Assembly (NCBI GenBank): GCA_028285415.1
Contig: JANQPF010000003.1
Location: 310,001 to 374,000, forward strand
Source: Pseudomonadales bacterium
Lineage (GTDB): Bacteria > Pseudomonadota > Gammaproteobacteria > Pseudomonadales > Azotimanducaceae
DNA length: 64,000 nt
Direction of reading: 5' to 3'
Shown here: positions 35,957-43,850 of the stretch, piece after piece
Layout of the letters: every line of letters begins with the position of its first letter
Numbering within the stretch: the stretch's first letter is position 1
Program-made: the position numbers and the translations under genes
The notes under the pieces: generated by a model
Seen by the model: only the letters and a program-made list of their open reading frames with translations
Database searches by the model: none
What the model was told of the DNA's origin: nothing

Positions 35957-37469
35957 CACCCGCGGCCGGGGCCATGCGCACGATGCGCCCACCGGTCGAG
36001 TGTTCCAGCAGCATGTAGACGTTGCCGTCGGGTCCGGTTTCGATGTCGCGAATACGGCCGAATTCCTTCAGCAGGATTTCCTGGTGCACCACCTGCTCAC
36101 CCTCGACGACAAACCGGTAGAGCATAGTGGCTTTCAGGGAACCCGCCAGGATGTTGTGCTGCCAGCCTGGGAAGCTTGCGCCGTCGTAGAAGATGAAGCT
36201 GGAAATCGCCGGCGACGGCGTCAGGTCCACCACGGGCTGTTCGATGTCTTCGAGGTCGAATTCGATGCCGAGTTGAACGCCGTAGTTTACCGGGCTGCCG
36301 TCGTAGTTGACCCCTTTGGAATAGAGCGGCCATCCGTAATTCCGCCCCGGTTTCAGCAGATTCAGCTCGTCTCCGCCCCGGGGCCCCATCTCGGTACTCC
36401 ACAGCAGGCCGGTTACCGGGTCGATCTCCAGGCCCTGTGGACTGCGATGGCCGTACGTCCAGGTTGTTGGGACAACGTCGGGCTGACCGTGAAAAGGATT
36501 GTCTGTGGGAATCGAGCCGTCGTCGCGCACTCGATGAATTTTGCCGTAAGGCAGGCTCAGATCCTGGATGCCCTCGTAGTTACTGGGACCTTTCATGCCG
36601 ATGCTGATGAAGAGCGCCCCTTCACCGTCGAAACACAGACGCCCGCCTGCGGCCATGTCCGGCGTGGGCGTGTAGTTCGCATGGTCGGTCTGCCAGATCA
36701 CCTCGTCGTCAACCCATGCGCCCTCGTGAATGCGGCCGCGGATGACTCTGTTCATGGTCGACGGCATGAACGAGTCGCAGCTTTCGCAGAGGTCGCCGTA
36801 GTGCAGGTAAATCCAGCCGTTGTTCTCGTAGTCCGGATGCAGCGCCACGTCCATGAGCCAGCCGACGCCGTACTCGAGCTGACCCACCTCGAAGGTGCTG
36901 TCACGCGCCTGGGGGGTGCCGGTGATGTATTCCGACAAGGTGCCGTCCGCTTCGACGATGCGAAGTCCCTTGGTCTTTTCGGTCACCAGGAAGCGTCCGT
37001 CCGGCAGCGGGGCGAGCGAAAAAGGCAGGGCATCGATGTCCGTGGCAACGGTTTCAATGTGGAAGGTATGCCTCTCGGACTCGATATCACCCTCGGGTAT
37101 CACGAGTTCGTTGTATACCTTGAAGTCGGTGAATAGCCGGTCGACCCGGCGTTCAGCGACAAAAATTGCCAGGCGCTGCACGGTGCCGTCGTCGAGACTT
37201 TTGCCCCAGGCAGGCATGCCGCGCTGCGGGAATCCGGTTGTGATGCTTTGCATGATTTCGGCGACGGAGTCGCCGTGGGTCAGCTCTCGTCCAACTAGGG
37301 CGGGGCCGAGTGCCGTGCCTTCGAGCGCTTCGCCATGACAGGTAGCACACTGGGCGTTGTATTCACCGAGGAACGGATCTTCATACGTCGCAATAAAAAT
37401 GGCAGCGACAACACCGACTACGACAATGATGCCAACGATGCCCAGGAGCACATACTTCAGAATTGTCAT
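35937..37469 (-). CDS. PQQ-dependent sugar dehydrogenase fused to cytochrome c
   Basis: A 510-residue exported protein. A membrane anchor (7-27) is followed by a c-type cytochrome domain with CATCHGEAL (haem motif 41-45) and then a glucose/sorbosone dehydrogenase beta-propeller (about 125-500), including THANYTPTPDMAAGG and THRSPQGLEIDPVTG-like blocks (TYGHRSPQGLEID). Probably a periplasmic aldose dehydrogenase passing electrons through its own cytochrome. Largest protein of the array and unusual among its small neighbours. Confidence 0.85.
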   Translation of the reverse strand: MTILKYVLLGIVGIIVVVGVVAAIFIATYEDPFLGEYNAQCATCHGEALEGTALGPALVGRELTHGDSVAEIMQSITTGFPQRGMPAWGKSLDDGTVQRLAIFVAERRVDRLFTDFKVYNELVIPEGDIESERHTFHIETVATDIDALPFSLAPLPDGRFLVTEKTKGLRIVEADGTLSEYITGTPQARDSTFEVGQLEYGVGWLMDVALHPDYENNGWIYLHYGDLCESCDSFMPSTMNRVIRGRIHEGAWVDDEVIWQTDHANYTPTPDMAAGGRLCFDGEGALFISIGMKGPSNYEGIQDLSLPYGKIHRVRDDGSIPTDNPFHGQPDVVPTTWTYGHRSPQGLEIDPVTGLLWSTEMGPRGGDELNLLKPGRNYGWPLYSKGVNYDGSPVNYGVQLGIEFDLEDIEQPVVDLTPSPAISSFIFYDGASFPGWQHNILAGSLKATMLYRFVVEGEQVVHQEILLKEFGRIRDIETGPDGNVYMLLEHSTGGRIVRMAPAAGDAIARR

Positions 37470-37522
37470 GAACCTCTCCGCCCGATGACCTCACCGCAGA
37501 GCATAGCGCGAGGTAAATCGCC

Positions 37523-37825
37523 TTACGAGCGGCTGACCGCAACCCGGTAGGGGAAAAGCTTTGCGTGCATGACGCCGTCGGCAACCGCCGGATCGTCTGC
37601 CATCAGACGCTCGGCAGCCGCGTCGTCTTCCGCTTCGAAGATCACAATCCCGAACGTGTCGCGGTCCGCCGTCTGCGTGCGCCCGGCAAGGATGACGCCG
37701 CCGTGCGCTGCCTGGGACTCGAGGTACGCGACGTGTCGTGCCAGCGTCTCCGCCTCTGCTTCGGTGGGCCCCTGGGTGAGCATTTCCAGCCGCGTTGGCT
37801 GAATGCGATACAGGTATTGCGGCAT
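37523..37825 (-). CDS. YciI-like protein
   Basis: A 100-residue protein of the YciI/ferredoxin-like fold: MPQYLYRIQPTRLEML start, HVAYLESQAAHGGVILAGRT in the middle and PFxVADGVM-like end (DDPAVADGVMHAKLFPYRV). His and Asp in these motifs are the presumed active site. Start at MPQYLY is preferred by family N-termini. Function unknown. Confidence 0.82.
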   Translation of the reverse strand: MPQYLYRIQPTRLEMLTQGPTEAEAETLARHVAYLESQAAHGGVILAGRTQTADRDTFGIVIFEAEDDAAAERLMADDPAVADGVMHAKLFPYRVAVSRS

Positions 37826-37857
37826 GAGAATTCTTTCCTTCGGGGTTAACAAAGACG

Positions 37858-38259
37858 CTAACCGGCGGGCTCCAGGAGGTCCCAGCGGTTGCCGTAGCAG
37901 TCCTCGAAAACCGCAACGGTACCATAGGGTTCGTGCCTTGGCGCCTCGAGAAACGTCACCCCGCGCGCGGTGAAAGCCGCATGGTCCCGGGCAAAGTTGT
38001 CGGTGTGCAGAAACAGAAACACCCGTCCGCCACTCTGACGGCCGATCGCCTGGCGCTGCATGCTGTCGTCAGCCTGCGCAAGCAGCAGCCTGCTGGCGCC
38101 GTTCCCGGGCGGGGAGACGATAACCCACCTTTTCCCGCCACCGAGGTTCGTGTCTTCCAAAAGCTCAAATCCCAGCGCGTCCCTGTAGTATTCGATGGCC
38201 TTGTCGTAGTCATCGACCAGGAGGCTGACCAACGCAATGTGCTGCCGTACCCCGGTCAC
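37858..38259 (-). CDS. VOC/glyoxalase family protein
   Basis: A 133-residue vicinal-oxygen-chelate protein: HIALVSLLVDDYDKAIEYY then GVTFLEAPRHEPYGTVAVFE and a final DCYGNRWDLLEP, the standard bleomycin-resistance/glyoxalase layout. The GTG start overlaps the upstream stop (GTGA). One of five VOC genes in the array. Confidence 0.87.
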   Translation of the reverse strand: MTGVRQHIALVSLLVDDYDKAIEYYRDALGFELLEDTNLGGGKRWVIVSPPGNGASRLLLAQADDSMQRQAIGRQSGGRVFLFLHTDNFARDHAAFTARGVTFLEAPRHEPYGTVAVFEDCYGNRWDLLEPAG

Positions 38260-38783
38260 CGGCTGATCTCCAGAGACTGCGGACGCCAGGTCACGGCGTC
38301 GGCTTCGATACCGGCGCCAAGCACCTCTATCCATTCAGGGGTGATCTCTATCAGCAGGTAGTCCTTCGGAAACTCCGGCCAGAAGGCGCTGCGCGATGCG
38401 TCATCGCGCCAGGAGATGCGTGCGATCACCGCCGGGTCGTCGACGAGGCGTGCGGTGCCCATGACAGAGACGTAGCTGCCTTCATGGTCGACGTTGAAGT
38501 ACAGCGTGACCCGGCTGTGGCCTTCTATCTGCGCCACTTTGCGGGTGTAGGGGTTTGTCGCCACCCAGAACGTCCAGGTGTCGTCGAGCGGCCGCACGTC
38601 GACCGAACGCGTTCTCGGTTGACCCGCGTCATCGACGGTCACCAGAGCGGCCGTTGGATCTGCCGCGACGATCGCGCGAATGGCGGTTTCAACGGCGCTG
38701 GCTTCGGTGTATCCGGTTGACGGCAACATGCAGCAAAGGACGGCCAGGAGACTACGCACCATGTTCGTTTCCATGTTAGTCAT
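38256..38783 (-). CDS. Exported pyridoxamine-phosphate-oxidase-like protein
   Basis: A protein of about 175 residues. After a probable signal peptide (MVRSLLAVLCCMLPSTGYTEA) comes a PPOX split-barrel domain (PTAALVTVDDAGQPRTRSVD; VTLYFNVDHEGSYVSVMG). An exported FMN-binding barrel is uncommon. The first ATG overlaps the upstream stop by 8 bp; two further in-frame ATGs, the third directly at the signal peptide, are possible. Confidence 0.8.
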   Translation of the reverse strand: MTNMETNMVRSLLAVLCCMLPSTGYTEASAVETAIRAIVAADPTAALVTVDDAGQPRTRSVDVRPLDDTWTFWVATNPYTRKVAQIEGHSRVTLYFNVDHEGSYVSVMGTARLVDDPAVIARISWRDDASRSAFWPEFPKDYLLIEITPEWIEVLGAGIEADAVTWRPQSLEISR

Positions 38784-39165
38784 AAGGCAGGCTGTCAGGG
38801 TCACGTCCGACGTAGTCCGGGGGTGGCGTCGCATCGAAGCGTACACACGGGACGGAGGGAATGTCGTCGCGCAGGGCTTTGCATACGCGGTGCATACCGT
38901 CCATGACGTTGCCTTCGGCATCCAGAATGATGGGATAGGACAGGTCGGCTGCGTCGATGAGCTGCGCGTGAAGCACAACGCTCCTGCAGGTTGGCGCGTT
39001 GTGGTTGAACCAGTGATTATCGTCGAGCTCGTGAATCTCTGCCACGGCAACCTGTCCCACGGCGAAATCTTTGCTGAGCTCAACAAGACGTTTCACGTCC
39101 CACGCCAGCAAACCCTGTTCTGAATCCCGAAAATGATATTGCGGGCGCAGCCCGTCAGCTTTCAT
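38776..39165 (-). CDS. ParB/sulfiredoxin-like domain protein
   Basis: A 129-residue single-domain protein. ILDAEGNVMDGMHRVCKALRD near residues 80-100 is the GxHR-type motif of the ParB-N/Srx fold, and KDFAVGQVAVAEIHELDD precedes it. There is no HTH, so it is not a partition protein; stand-alone members can be nucleases or kinases. Function here unknown. Confidence 0.7.
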   Translation of the reverse strand: MKADGLRPQYHFRDSEQGLLAWDVKRLVELSKDFAVGQVAVAEIHELDDNHWFNHNAPTCRSVVLHAQLIDAADLSYPIILDAEGNVMDGMHRVCKALRDDIPSVPCVRFDATPPPDYVGRDPDSLPYD

Positions 39166-39189
39166 CGTGACACCCGCATACCAGGACCA

Positions 39190-39663
39190 TCATTCAGGCG
39201 CTGTCTCCAGCGGCATGACCATGTTGCTGCTGACCTCACTGAAACCGAAGCTTCGATACAGCGCCCTTGCCCGTTCGTTGTCGGCAAAAACGTTCAATCC
39301 GAACGAGGTTGCGCCGTGGGATCTGGCAAAGTCCGCCAGCGCCTCGAGCGCCTCGCGGCCCAGCCCCCGGCCGCGCGCATCCGGGTGAAGATAGAGCTCG
39401 TAGATGAACGCCAGGCCCATGCTGTCGTCCACGTACAGCCAGGCTTCACCGCGGGTAGATCCTGCGTCGTCAACGAGCTGGAAAAAGTAGTGCCCCTGCG
39501 TCTCTTGTCCGTCCGGCAGAATCTGCGCCCACTGGTTGTCCACGTACGTCTCTGCGGATGCGTCGCTCAGACCGAATGCCTGCCTCTGATCGGCGGTGTA
39601 GCGCACCTTGAGGTCGGCCATGAAGGGTTGGTAAGCCGCGGCCGGCAACACGCACAGCTTCAT
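39190..39663 (-). CDS. GNAT acetyltransferase
   Basis: A 157-residue GNAT protein with the acetyl-CoA loop HPDARGRGLGREALEAL and the C-terminal NERARALYRSFGF. Overlaps the DUF2059 gene by 4 bp. Substrate unknown. Confidence 0.85.
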   Translation of the reverse strand: MKLCVLPAAAYQPFMADLKVRYTADQRQAFGLSDASAETYVDNQWAQILPDGQETQGHYFFQLVDDAGSTRGEAWLYVDDSMGLAFIYELYLHPDARGRGLGREALEALADFARSHGATSFGLNVFADNERARALYRSFGFSEVSSNMVMPLETAPE

Positions 39664-40121
39664 AGGCCTTCGGCGTAGCCTTTGCGTTTCAGCGTTTCCA
39701 CGAGCTTGCCCTGGACCTCTCCTGCCCAGCTTTGACCCGCCGCGATGGAGTCATTGAGGATCTCGGGCTGTTTCGCGAGCAGCTGGCGGCCGATATCGGA
39801 TTCGTAGAAGGCAATCAGCGCGTTTATTTCCGCGGCGCTGAAGTGCGCATCGTAGATCTGTGCGAGAGCGGGCTTGAAATCGTTGAAGTCGAGCTCGGCG
39901 CGAATTTCGGCCCAGGCCTGAGCCGGCACGTCGGGGTGGGACTGCTGATGCAGCGTCAGCAGCTGATTGATGATCTGTTGGCCCATCTGCACGGCGCCGG
40001 TCAGATCCAGCAGGCGGTTGACCGCGGCGAGTTTCTCGGCGGTTGCGGGCTCAGTTTCCTCGGCCACCACCGTTGACATGGCGAGGCTGAGAACCAGTAG
40101 CAATCCCAGTGTGCGTTTCAT
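39660..40121 (-). CDS. DUF2059 family exported protein
   Basis: A 153-residue protein with a signal peptide (MKRTLGLLLVLSLAMSTVVA) and a DUF2059 domain: YDAHFSAAEINALIAFYESDIGRQL is the characteristic segment. Periplasmic, function unknown. Confidence 0.85.
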   Translation of the reverse strand: MKRTLGLLLVLSLAMSTVVAEETEPATAEKLAAVNRLLDLTGAVQMGQQIINQLLTLHQQSHPDVPAQAWAEIRAELDFNDFKPALAQIYDAHFSAAEINALIAFYESDIGRQLLAKQPEILNDSIAAGQSWAGEVQGKLVETLKRKGYAEGL

Positions 40122-40185
40122 CGACCATCCCGGATCAGCTGCGGGACATTAGTTTGCGCCAGCAGGGGCAGACTTACCAGATGAC

Positions 40186-40581
40186 CTAGGGCGGGCCCTG
40201 CGGGTGCTTGTCGAGACTGTCGTCGAGGATGCACCAGGACGGTTTCGAATCCGTCCAGAGATGCATGGTGGGTGAGGGGACGTCACCGGCGTCGATGATG
40301 CCGAGCGGCACGGCGACAATCTCCGGAAAGTCCAGAGATTCGAACCAGACGGGGCCGCCGCAGTTACCACAGAAGCAGCGCAGTCCCCGGCCGGAGTTGT
40401 ATTTTATGACGCCACCCTCGGCGCTTTCGTGCTGCAGCTCGGCAGCGTTTGCCAGCGCCCAGGCCGCGGGGCTGGAGCCGGCGAACTTGCGGCAATTCCC
40501 GCAGTGGCAGTAGCGGGGTTGGTGCAATCCACCGTTAATACGCAGCTTGACCGCGCCGCAGAGGCACGTGCCGGTGATCAT
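40186..40581 (-). CDS. GFA family zinc protein
   Basis: A 131-residue GFA protein: MITGTCLCGAVKLRING, then YCHCGNCRKFAGS and LRCFCGNCGGPVW provide the zinc cysteines. Third GFA gene of the array. The ATG giving MITGTC is selected by family alignment. Confidence 0.87.
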   Translation of the reverse strand: MITGTCLCGAVKLRINGGLHQPRYCHCGNCRKFAGSSPAAWALANAAELQHESAEGGVIKYNSGRGLRCFCGNCGGPVWFESLDFPEIVAVPLGIIDAGDVPSPTMHLWTDSKPSWCILDDSLDKHPQGPP

Positions 40582-40625
40582 GGTGTGTCGCCGGGGCGAC
40601 GCGCTGAGGTTTGCATGTGACCTCC

Positions 40626-41012
40626 TCAGGTTCCGGTGTAGGCGGAAATCCACCAGGTATTGCCGAAAGTATCTTTCACACCGCACTGTCGCTCATCGTA
40701 GGGCTTGTCTTCGGGCGCGGCGATCGACGTCGCCCCTGCCGCGAGCGCGCTGGCGTACGCTTTGTCGACGTCGGGCACATAGACGTAAGCAGAGCCCGTT
40801 GTCGTCTCGACGTGCTCGGGAAACTGGTCCGCGGCTTCGATCACGACAATGGCATCTTCAATTGCAATCTCCAGATGCGCACCGCCAGGGGTTTCGTGGC
40901 GGGCGAGCACGGTTGCGTCGAAAACGCTGGTCACGAACGCTTCGGCATCCGACGTGGCGAAGAGGTAAGGCCGGGCCGCGCAGCGACCGTTGCGGATGTG
41001 GCTGGTTGTCAT
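40626..41012 (-). CDS. PhnB-like VOC protein
   Basis: A 128-residue VOC protein of the PhnB/3-demethylubiquinone-type branch, starting MTTSHIRNGRCAARPYLF with GGAHLEIAIEDAIVVIEA and ending KDTFGNTWWISAYT. A GGGAGGAG Shine-Dalgarno lies directly before this ATG; an upstream ATG that overlaps the previous stop is possible. Function unknown. Confidence 0.85.
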   Translation of the reverse strand: MTTSHIRNGRCAARPYLFATSDAEAFVTSVFDATVLARHETPGGAHLEIAIEDAIVVIEAADQFPEHVETTTGSAYVYVPDVDKAYASALAAGATSIAAPEDKPYDERQCGVKDTFGNTWWISAYTGT

Positions 41013-41029
41013 TTGCTCCTCCCGTTCAT

Positions 41030-41281
41030 TCATCCCGCAAAGAAGTTCTGGTAGGTGAGGACGATGGCGATCAGGATCGCAGCCCACATCAAGAATCGGC
41101 CGCCGCTCGAGGCCTCGGGTTTCGGAAAACGCTCCGGGTGCCGCGCAACATAATCATCAACCCACTCCTTGGCTTCCTTGAGGCCGATGTTCTGTTCCTC
41201 GCGGACGAGCTTGATCGCGTCAATCTTGCGCCCGGCAGACAGGAGATTCTGTACCTCGGTAGATGGCTCGTCTTCGATCAT
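41030..41281 (-). CDS. Small membrane protein with L7/L12 C-terminal-like domain
   Basis: An 83-residue protein. Residues about 10-50 (LLSAGRKIDAIKLVREEQNI then GLKEAKEWVDDY) look like the C-terminal domain of ribosomal protein L7/L12, followed by one transmembrane helix (LMWAAILIAIVLTYQNFFAG). Such stand-alone L7/L12-CTD proteins are known but not understood. The ATG overlaps the upstream stop by 4 bp. Confidence 0.75.
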   Translation of the reverse strand: MIEDEPSTEVQNLLSAGRKIDAIKLVREEQNIGLKEAKEWVDDYVARHPERFPKPEASSGGRFLMWAAILIAIVLTYQNFFAG

Positions 41282-41667
41282 GCCTCTTCCCTGGAAGACG
41301 TAGTGGCCAGAAAGTAAAACCACAGACCGGCAAAAGCGATGTCGCCGCTGATCACGAATGCGGTGACACCCGCCAGATCGTTGCTCAAATATAACCCCCA
41401 GGCAATCAGCACCGCCAGGGACTTGCCGCATGCCCCGACACAGAGCAACGGTCGGCTCAGCCCGGTGCTCAAAGCCAGCCACAGGTAAGCCGGCCCGAAG
41501 AGACCAACCAGAGCGCCGCTGAGGTAGGCGTAGAACGGGTGCACGTCGGTCGGCAGACCAAGCACACCACCCAGCCAGGTTGACGGCCAGGCGAACGCAA
41601 CGGCGGCGACAAGGTTGAACGGTGCGGTGACGCCGAGAGACACGCGTACCAGCTTCTCCAGCGTCAT
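41278..41667 (-). CDS. Four-helix membrane protein
   Basis: A 129-residue integral membrane protein with four hydrophobic segments (APFNLVAAVAFAWPSTWLGG, AYLSGALVGLFGPAYLWLAL, GACGKSLAVLIAWGLYL, AFVISGDIAFAGLWFYFLA). Family not recognised. Between two small membrane genes and coupled to both by ATGA overlaps. Confidence 0.65.
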   Translation of the reverse strand: MTLEKLVRVSLGVTAPFNLVAAVAFAWPSTWLGGVLGLPTDVHPFYAYLSGALVGLFGPAYLWLALSTGLSRPLLCVGACGKSLAVLIAWGLYLSNDLAGVTAFVISGDIAFAGLWFYFLATTSSREEA

Positions 41668-42059
41668 GACGCCAGGCCGGTGATCAGCATCGCGAGCAGC
41701 GCGAGGAGGGAAAGCCCGAAGCTGATCGATCGATACGTCGGCAGGTTGGCGTAGTAACAGACCGCGTAGAGCATTCTGCAAATGACATACGCCCAGGCAC
41801 CCCAGGCGGTCCAGACGGGCGATGCGCCCCCGAGCATGCAGTACAGCAGGAGCACAATGAATATGGCAACGCTTTCATTCGTGTTGGCGAGCGTGCGCGT
41901 TACGCGGAACAGCGCATCTGCATGATCTGGCGTTACCGGCGTGCCCGGCACATGACGTCTGCGTATGCCGGTCACGTCGGCAACCAGGAGCTGCACGATC
42001 ATCAGCGCGGCGAGGACTGCAAGGCTCGATACGGCGCCCGCATAGGCTTCCAGGGACAT
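41664..42059 (-). CDS. MAPEG family membrane protein
   Basis: A 131-residue MAPEG protein with four membrane helices: RVTRTLANTNESVAIFIVLL and CRMLYAVCYYANLPTYRSISF are the family signatures. Second MAPEG gene of the array, only distantly similar to the one at 34919. Directly follows the styrene-oxide-isomerase-like gene. Confidence 0.85.
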   Translation of the reverse strand: MSLEAYAGAVSSLAVLAALMIVQLLVADVTGIRRRHVPGTPVTPDHADALFRVTRTLANTNESVAIFIVLLLYCMLGGASPVWTAWGAWAYVICRMLYAVCYYANLPTYRSISFGLSLLALLAMLITGLAS

Positions 42060-42079
42060 ACTCGGCTCCTTTGCTTGAG

Positions 42080-42571
42080 TTAGTGTGGCTGTTCTTGCCC
42101 GCGTATCCAGGCGGCGCGGGCCAGGAGGACCACGGCAATGAAGGTAAAGATCATGGCCACGCCGCCGCCGAGGTAGGCGAGGACGCCCGCGATATCGCTG
42201 TCTCCGTACGGGGTCGCCGCGGCGGACAGTCCCCGGTTTGCCGCGAAGTTGCCGGCCCAGTAGAAGAGCGTATTCCCCCACCCGGTCACAATCATGCCCC
42301 ACCCGACCCAGTCTGCGCTCCGGCCGGTCAGATTGAGATACGACATCAGCAACGCCACCCCGGCGATCATCACACCGTTCAAAATGCCGCCCACGTGAGC
42401 AGCCTGCCAGCCCCGGGTGCTGCCGGGAATGGCAACCTCCAGTGCCGGAAGTGGCCACAGCGCAATGGCGTCGAGAAGGGAGAACACCAGCATGACGCCC
42501 GCGACGAGGCCGATGAAAAGCACCACCATGCCATGGAATATGACGAGATAGCTCAGGCGTGAGGGGGTCAT
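42080..42571 (-). CDS. Styrene-oxide-isomerase-like membrane protein
   Basis: A 163-residue four-helix membrane protein whose core resembles StyC: PGSTRGWQAAHVGGILNG and GWGNTLFYWAGNFAANRGL line up with PGSPEGWARAHSGPALNG and GWANVGFYFFSNFSPNRGL. His59, Asn65 and Tyr104 correspond to the haem-ligand His58 and catalytic Asn64/Tyr103 reported for StyC (from memory). It may isomerise an epoxide or bind haem. No styrene genes are nearby, and it is followed by two more small membrane proteins, one a MAPEG. Confidence 0.75.
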   Translation of the reverse strand: MTPSRLSYLVIFHGMVVLFIGLVAGVMLVFSLLDAIALWPLPALEVAIPGSTRGWQAAHVGGILNGVMIAGVALLMSYLNLTGRSADWVGWGMIVTGWGNTLFYWAGNFAANRGLSAAATPYGDSDIAGVLAYLGGGVAMIFTFIAVVLLARAAWIRGQEQPH

Positions 42572-42666
42572 GTTGGCTCCGGTAGTCGGTCTCTTCTCAT
42601 TGGTGTCCGCCGGTCATGTGCCACGGTTTTGCTCGTCCCGGATGACGCATGCCGGTTCTGGTGTGG

Positions 42667-43086
42667 TCAGGCTCGGCGTCGCGCCGCGCGCTTGTCCAGG
42701 TGGTAGGTCAGGGCCATGCTGATGCAGCCGGCGGCAGCCTCTTCAGCCAGCGGCGCATCCAGATCGAAGACGACGGCCCGGTTGCCCTCGTAGCTGAGTT
42801 CCGGAAAGCGCGTGCGGAACGTGTCGACGAGATTCGTCTGGCAGTGCACGTACATGGCGTAGCTGGTTGGTGCTGAGGCTTTCCAGGCGATGCGGATGGT
42901 GGTGCCGGACTTACTCTTCTCGGTGAGATAGGCGGCTTCGCCCCATTTCAGCGTTTCGGTGAGCGGGCCCACGTCCGGATGCGCGGCCGCGGTGTTGAAT
43001 ATGAGCTGGCGCAGCTGCAACAGACGCTGACGCGCATCGTCAGGGTAGGTGGCGAACACCCGGGCAACTTCCGCTTCTGGACGCAT
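42667..43086 (-). CDS. DUF1801 family protein
   Basis: A 139-residue protein of the DUF1801/YdhG-like fold: TETLKWGEAAYLTEKSKSGT and MYVHCQTNLVDTFRTRFPEL are typical. Function unknown. Followed by 95 bp containing a GGAG Shine-Dalgarno for the next gene. Confidence 0.82.
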   Translation of the reverse strand: MRPEAEVARVFATYPDDARQRLLQLRQLIFNTAAAHPDVGPLTETLKWGEAAYLTEKSKSGTTIRIAWKASAPTSYAMYVHCQTNLVDTFRTRFPELSYEGNRAVVFDLDAPLAEEAAAGCISMALTYHLDKRAARRRA

Positions 43087-43098
43087 CCCTCTCTCCGC

Positions 43099-43377
43099 TC
43101 AGGATGATTCGTAGCGGAACTCTACCAGGTACACATGCTCACCGGCACCGTGGCGCGCCGTTTTGAGGAGGTCGGCCACCCCGGCAAATCCCGACTCGCG
43201 GGCCAGCTTGGCGGTGATGCCTTCAAATCCGATTTCGCTGATGCGCTCGACGACAACGTATCCGTCGTCGAGCCGGTAACGGTTACCCACCTTGACCCTG
43301 GGCTTTTTCCAGATGCGGATGCTGGTCGTAATCTCGCCGTTCCTGATAGGCGCTCGCAGCCGTTTGGTGAACTGCAT
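43099..43377 (-). CDS. ASCH domain protein
   Basis: A 92-residue protein with the compact ASCH layout: KRLRAPIRNGEITTSIRIW, then GNRYRLDDGYVVVERI and a final EHVYLVEFRYE. ASCH proteins are thought to bind RNA or modified nucleosides. Three bases after the ExbD-like gene... in transcription order it follows it. Confidence 0.75.
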   Translation of the reverse strand: MQFTKRLRAPIRNGEITTSIRIWKKPRVKVGNRYRLDDGYVVVERISEIGFEGITAKLARESGFAGVADLLKTARHGAGEHVYLVEFRYESS

Positions 43378-43380
43378 CGC

Positions 43381-43779
43381 TCAAGTCCGTTCGGCAAAGC
43401 GGACGCGCGCGATGCCGACGACCCGGGAGGTGTCCATCACCCTGACCAGCGTATCGTTGTTCGACTCGGGGTGGGCGTCGATGACAACGCCTGCGTCGGG
43501 TTTTTCGGCATGCAATCGCTCCAGATTGGCCCTGAGCCGCCGCACGTCGATGTCGCGGCTGGCGATGGTGATCCGGTTGTTGTGGCCAATACGCACCAGA
43601 ATGTCGGCATCAGCCGGAATGGGGTGGTCCGATGCGGGGCTCGGCTCACCGACGTCCAACCCCACTTCCTGCACGAACGTTGCGGTGACGATGAAGAAGA
43701 TCAGCATGATGAATACGACGTCGAGCATGGGCGTGAGATTGATGCGGGACTCGGAGGCGTTGTCGTCGGCACGGTGCAT
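43381..43779 (-). CDS. Orphan ExbD/TolR-like protein
   Basis: A 132-residue protein with a single N-terminal helix RINLTPMLDVVFIMLIFFIV, which holds the invariant proton-path Asp (LDVVF), and a periplasmic ExbD domain ending VVGIARVRFAE. ExbD normally works with ExbB and TonB, none of which is adjacent. A GGAG lies 8 bp before the chosen ATG. Either it pairs with an ExbB encoded elsewhere or is a cassette-borne spare. Confidence 0.85.
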   Translation of the reverse strand: MHRADDNASESRINLTPMLDVVFIMLIFFIVTATFVQEVGLDVGEPSPASDHPIPADADILVRIGHNNRITIASRDIDVRRLRANLERLHAEKPDAGVVIDAHPESNNDTLVRVMDTSRVVGIARVRFAERT

Positions 43780-43831
43780 GAGCGTACTCCGGTTTCCAGA
43801 TGGCACCGAGCGTACTCCTTCTGTGGACAAA

Positions 43832-43849
43832 GTGCTACTTTTGTAGCAC
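43832..43849 (-). terminator. Perfect 7-bp hairpin after the PPOX gene
   Basis: GTGCTAC-AAAA-GTAGCAC followed by TTTG on the minus strand, 1 bp past a stop codon. The T-run is short, so it may be a weak intrinsic terminator or an mRNA-stabilising hairpin. It is the cleanest hairpin in the array. Confidence 0.5.
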
Positions 43850-43850
43850 C

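Noticed and set aside
38776-39165. ParB partition gene
   Set aside because: Only the ParB-N/Srx-like motif is present, with no HTH and no parA nearby.
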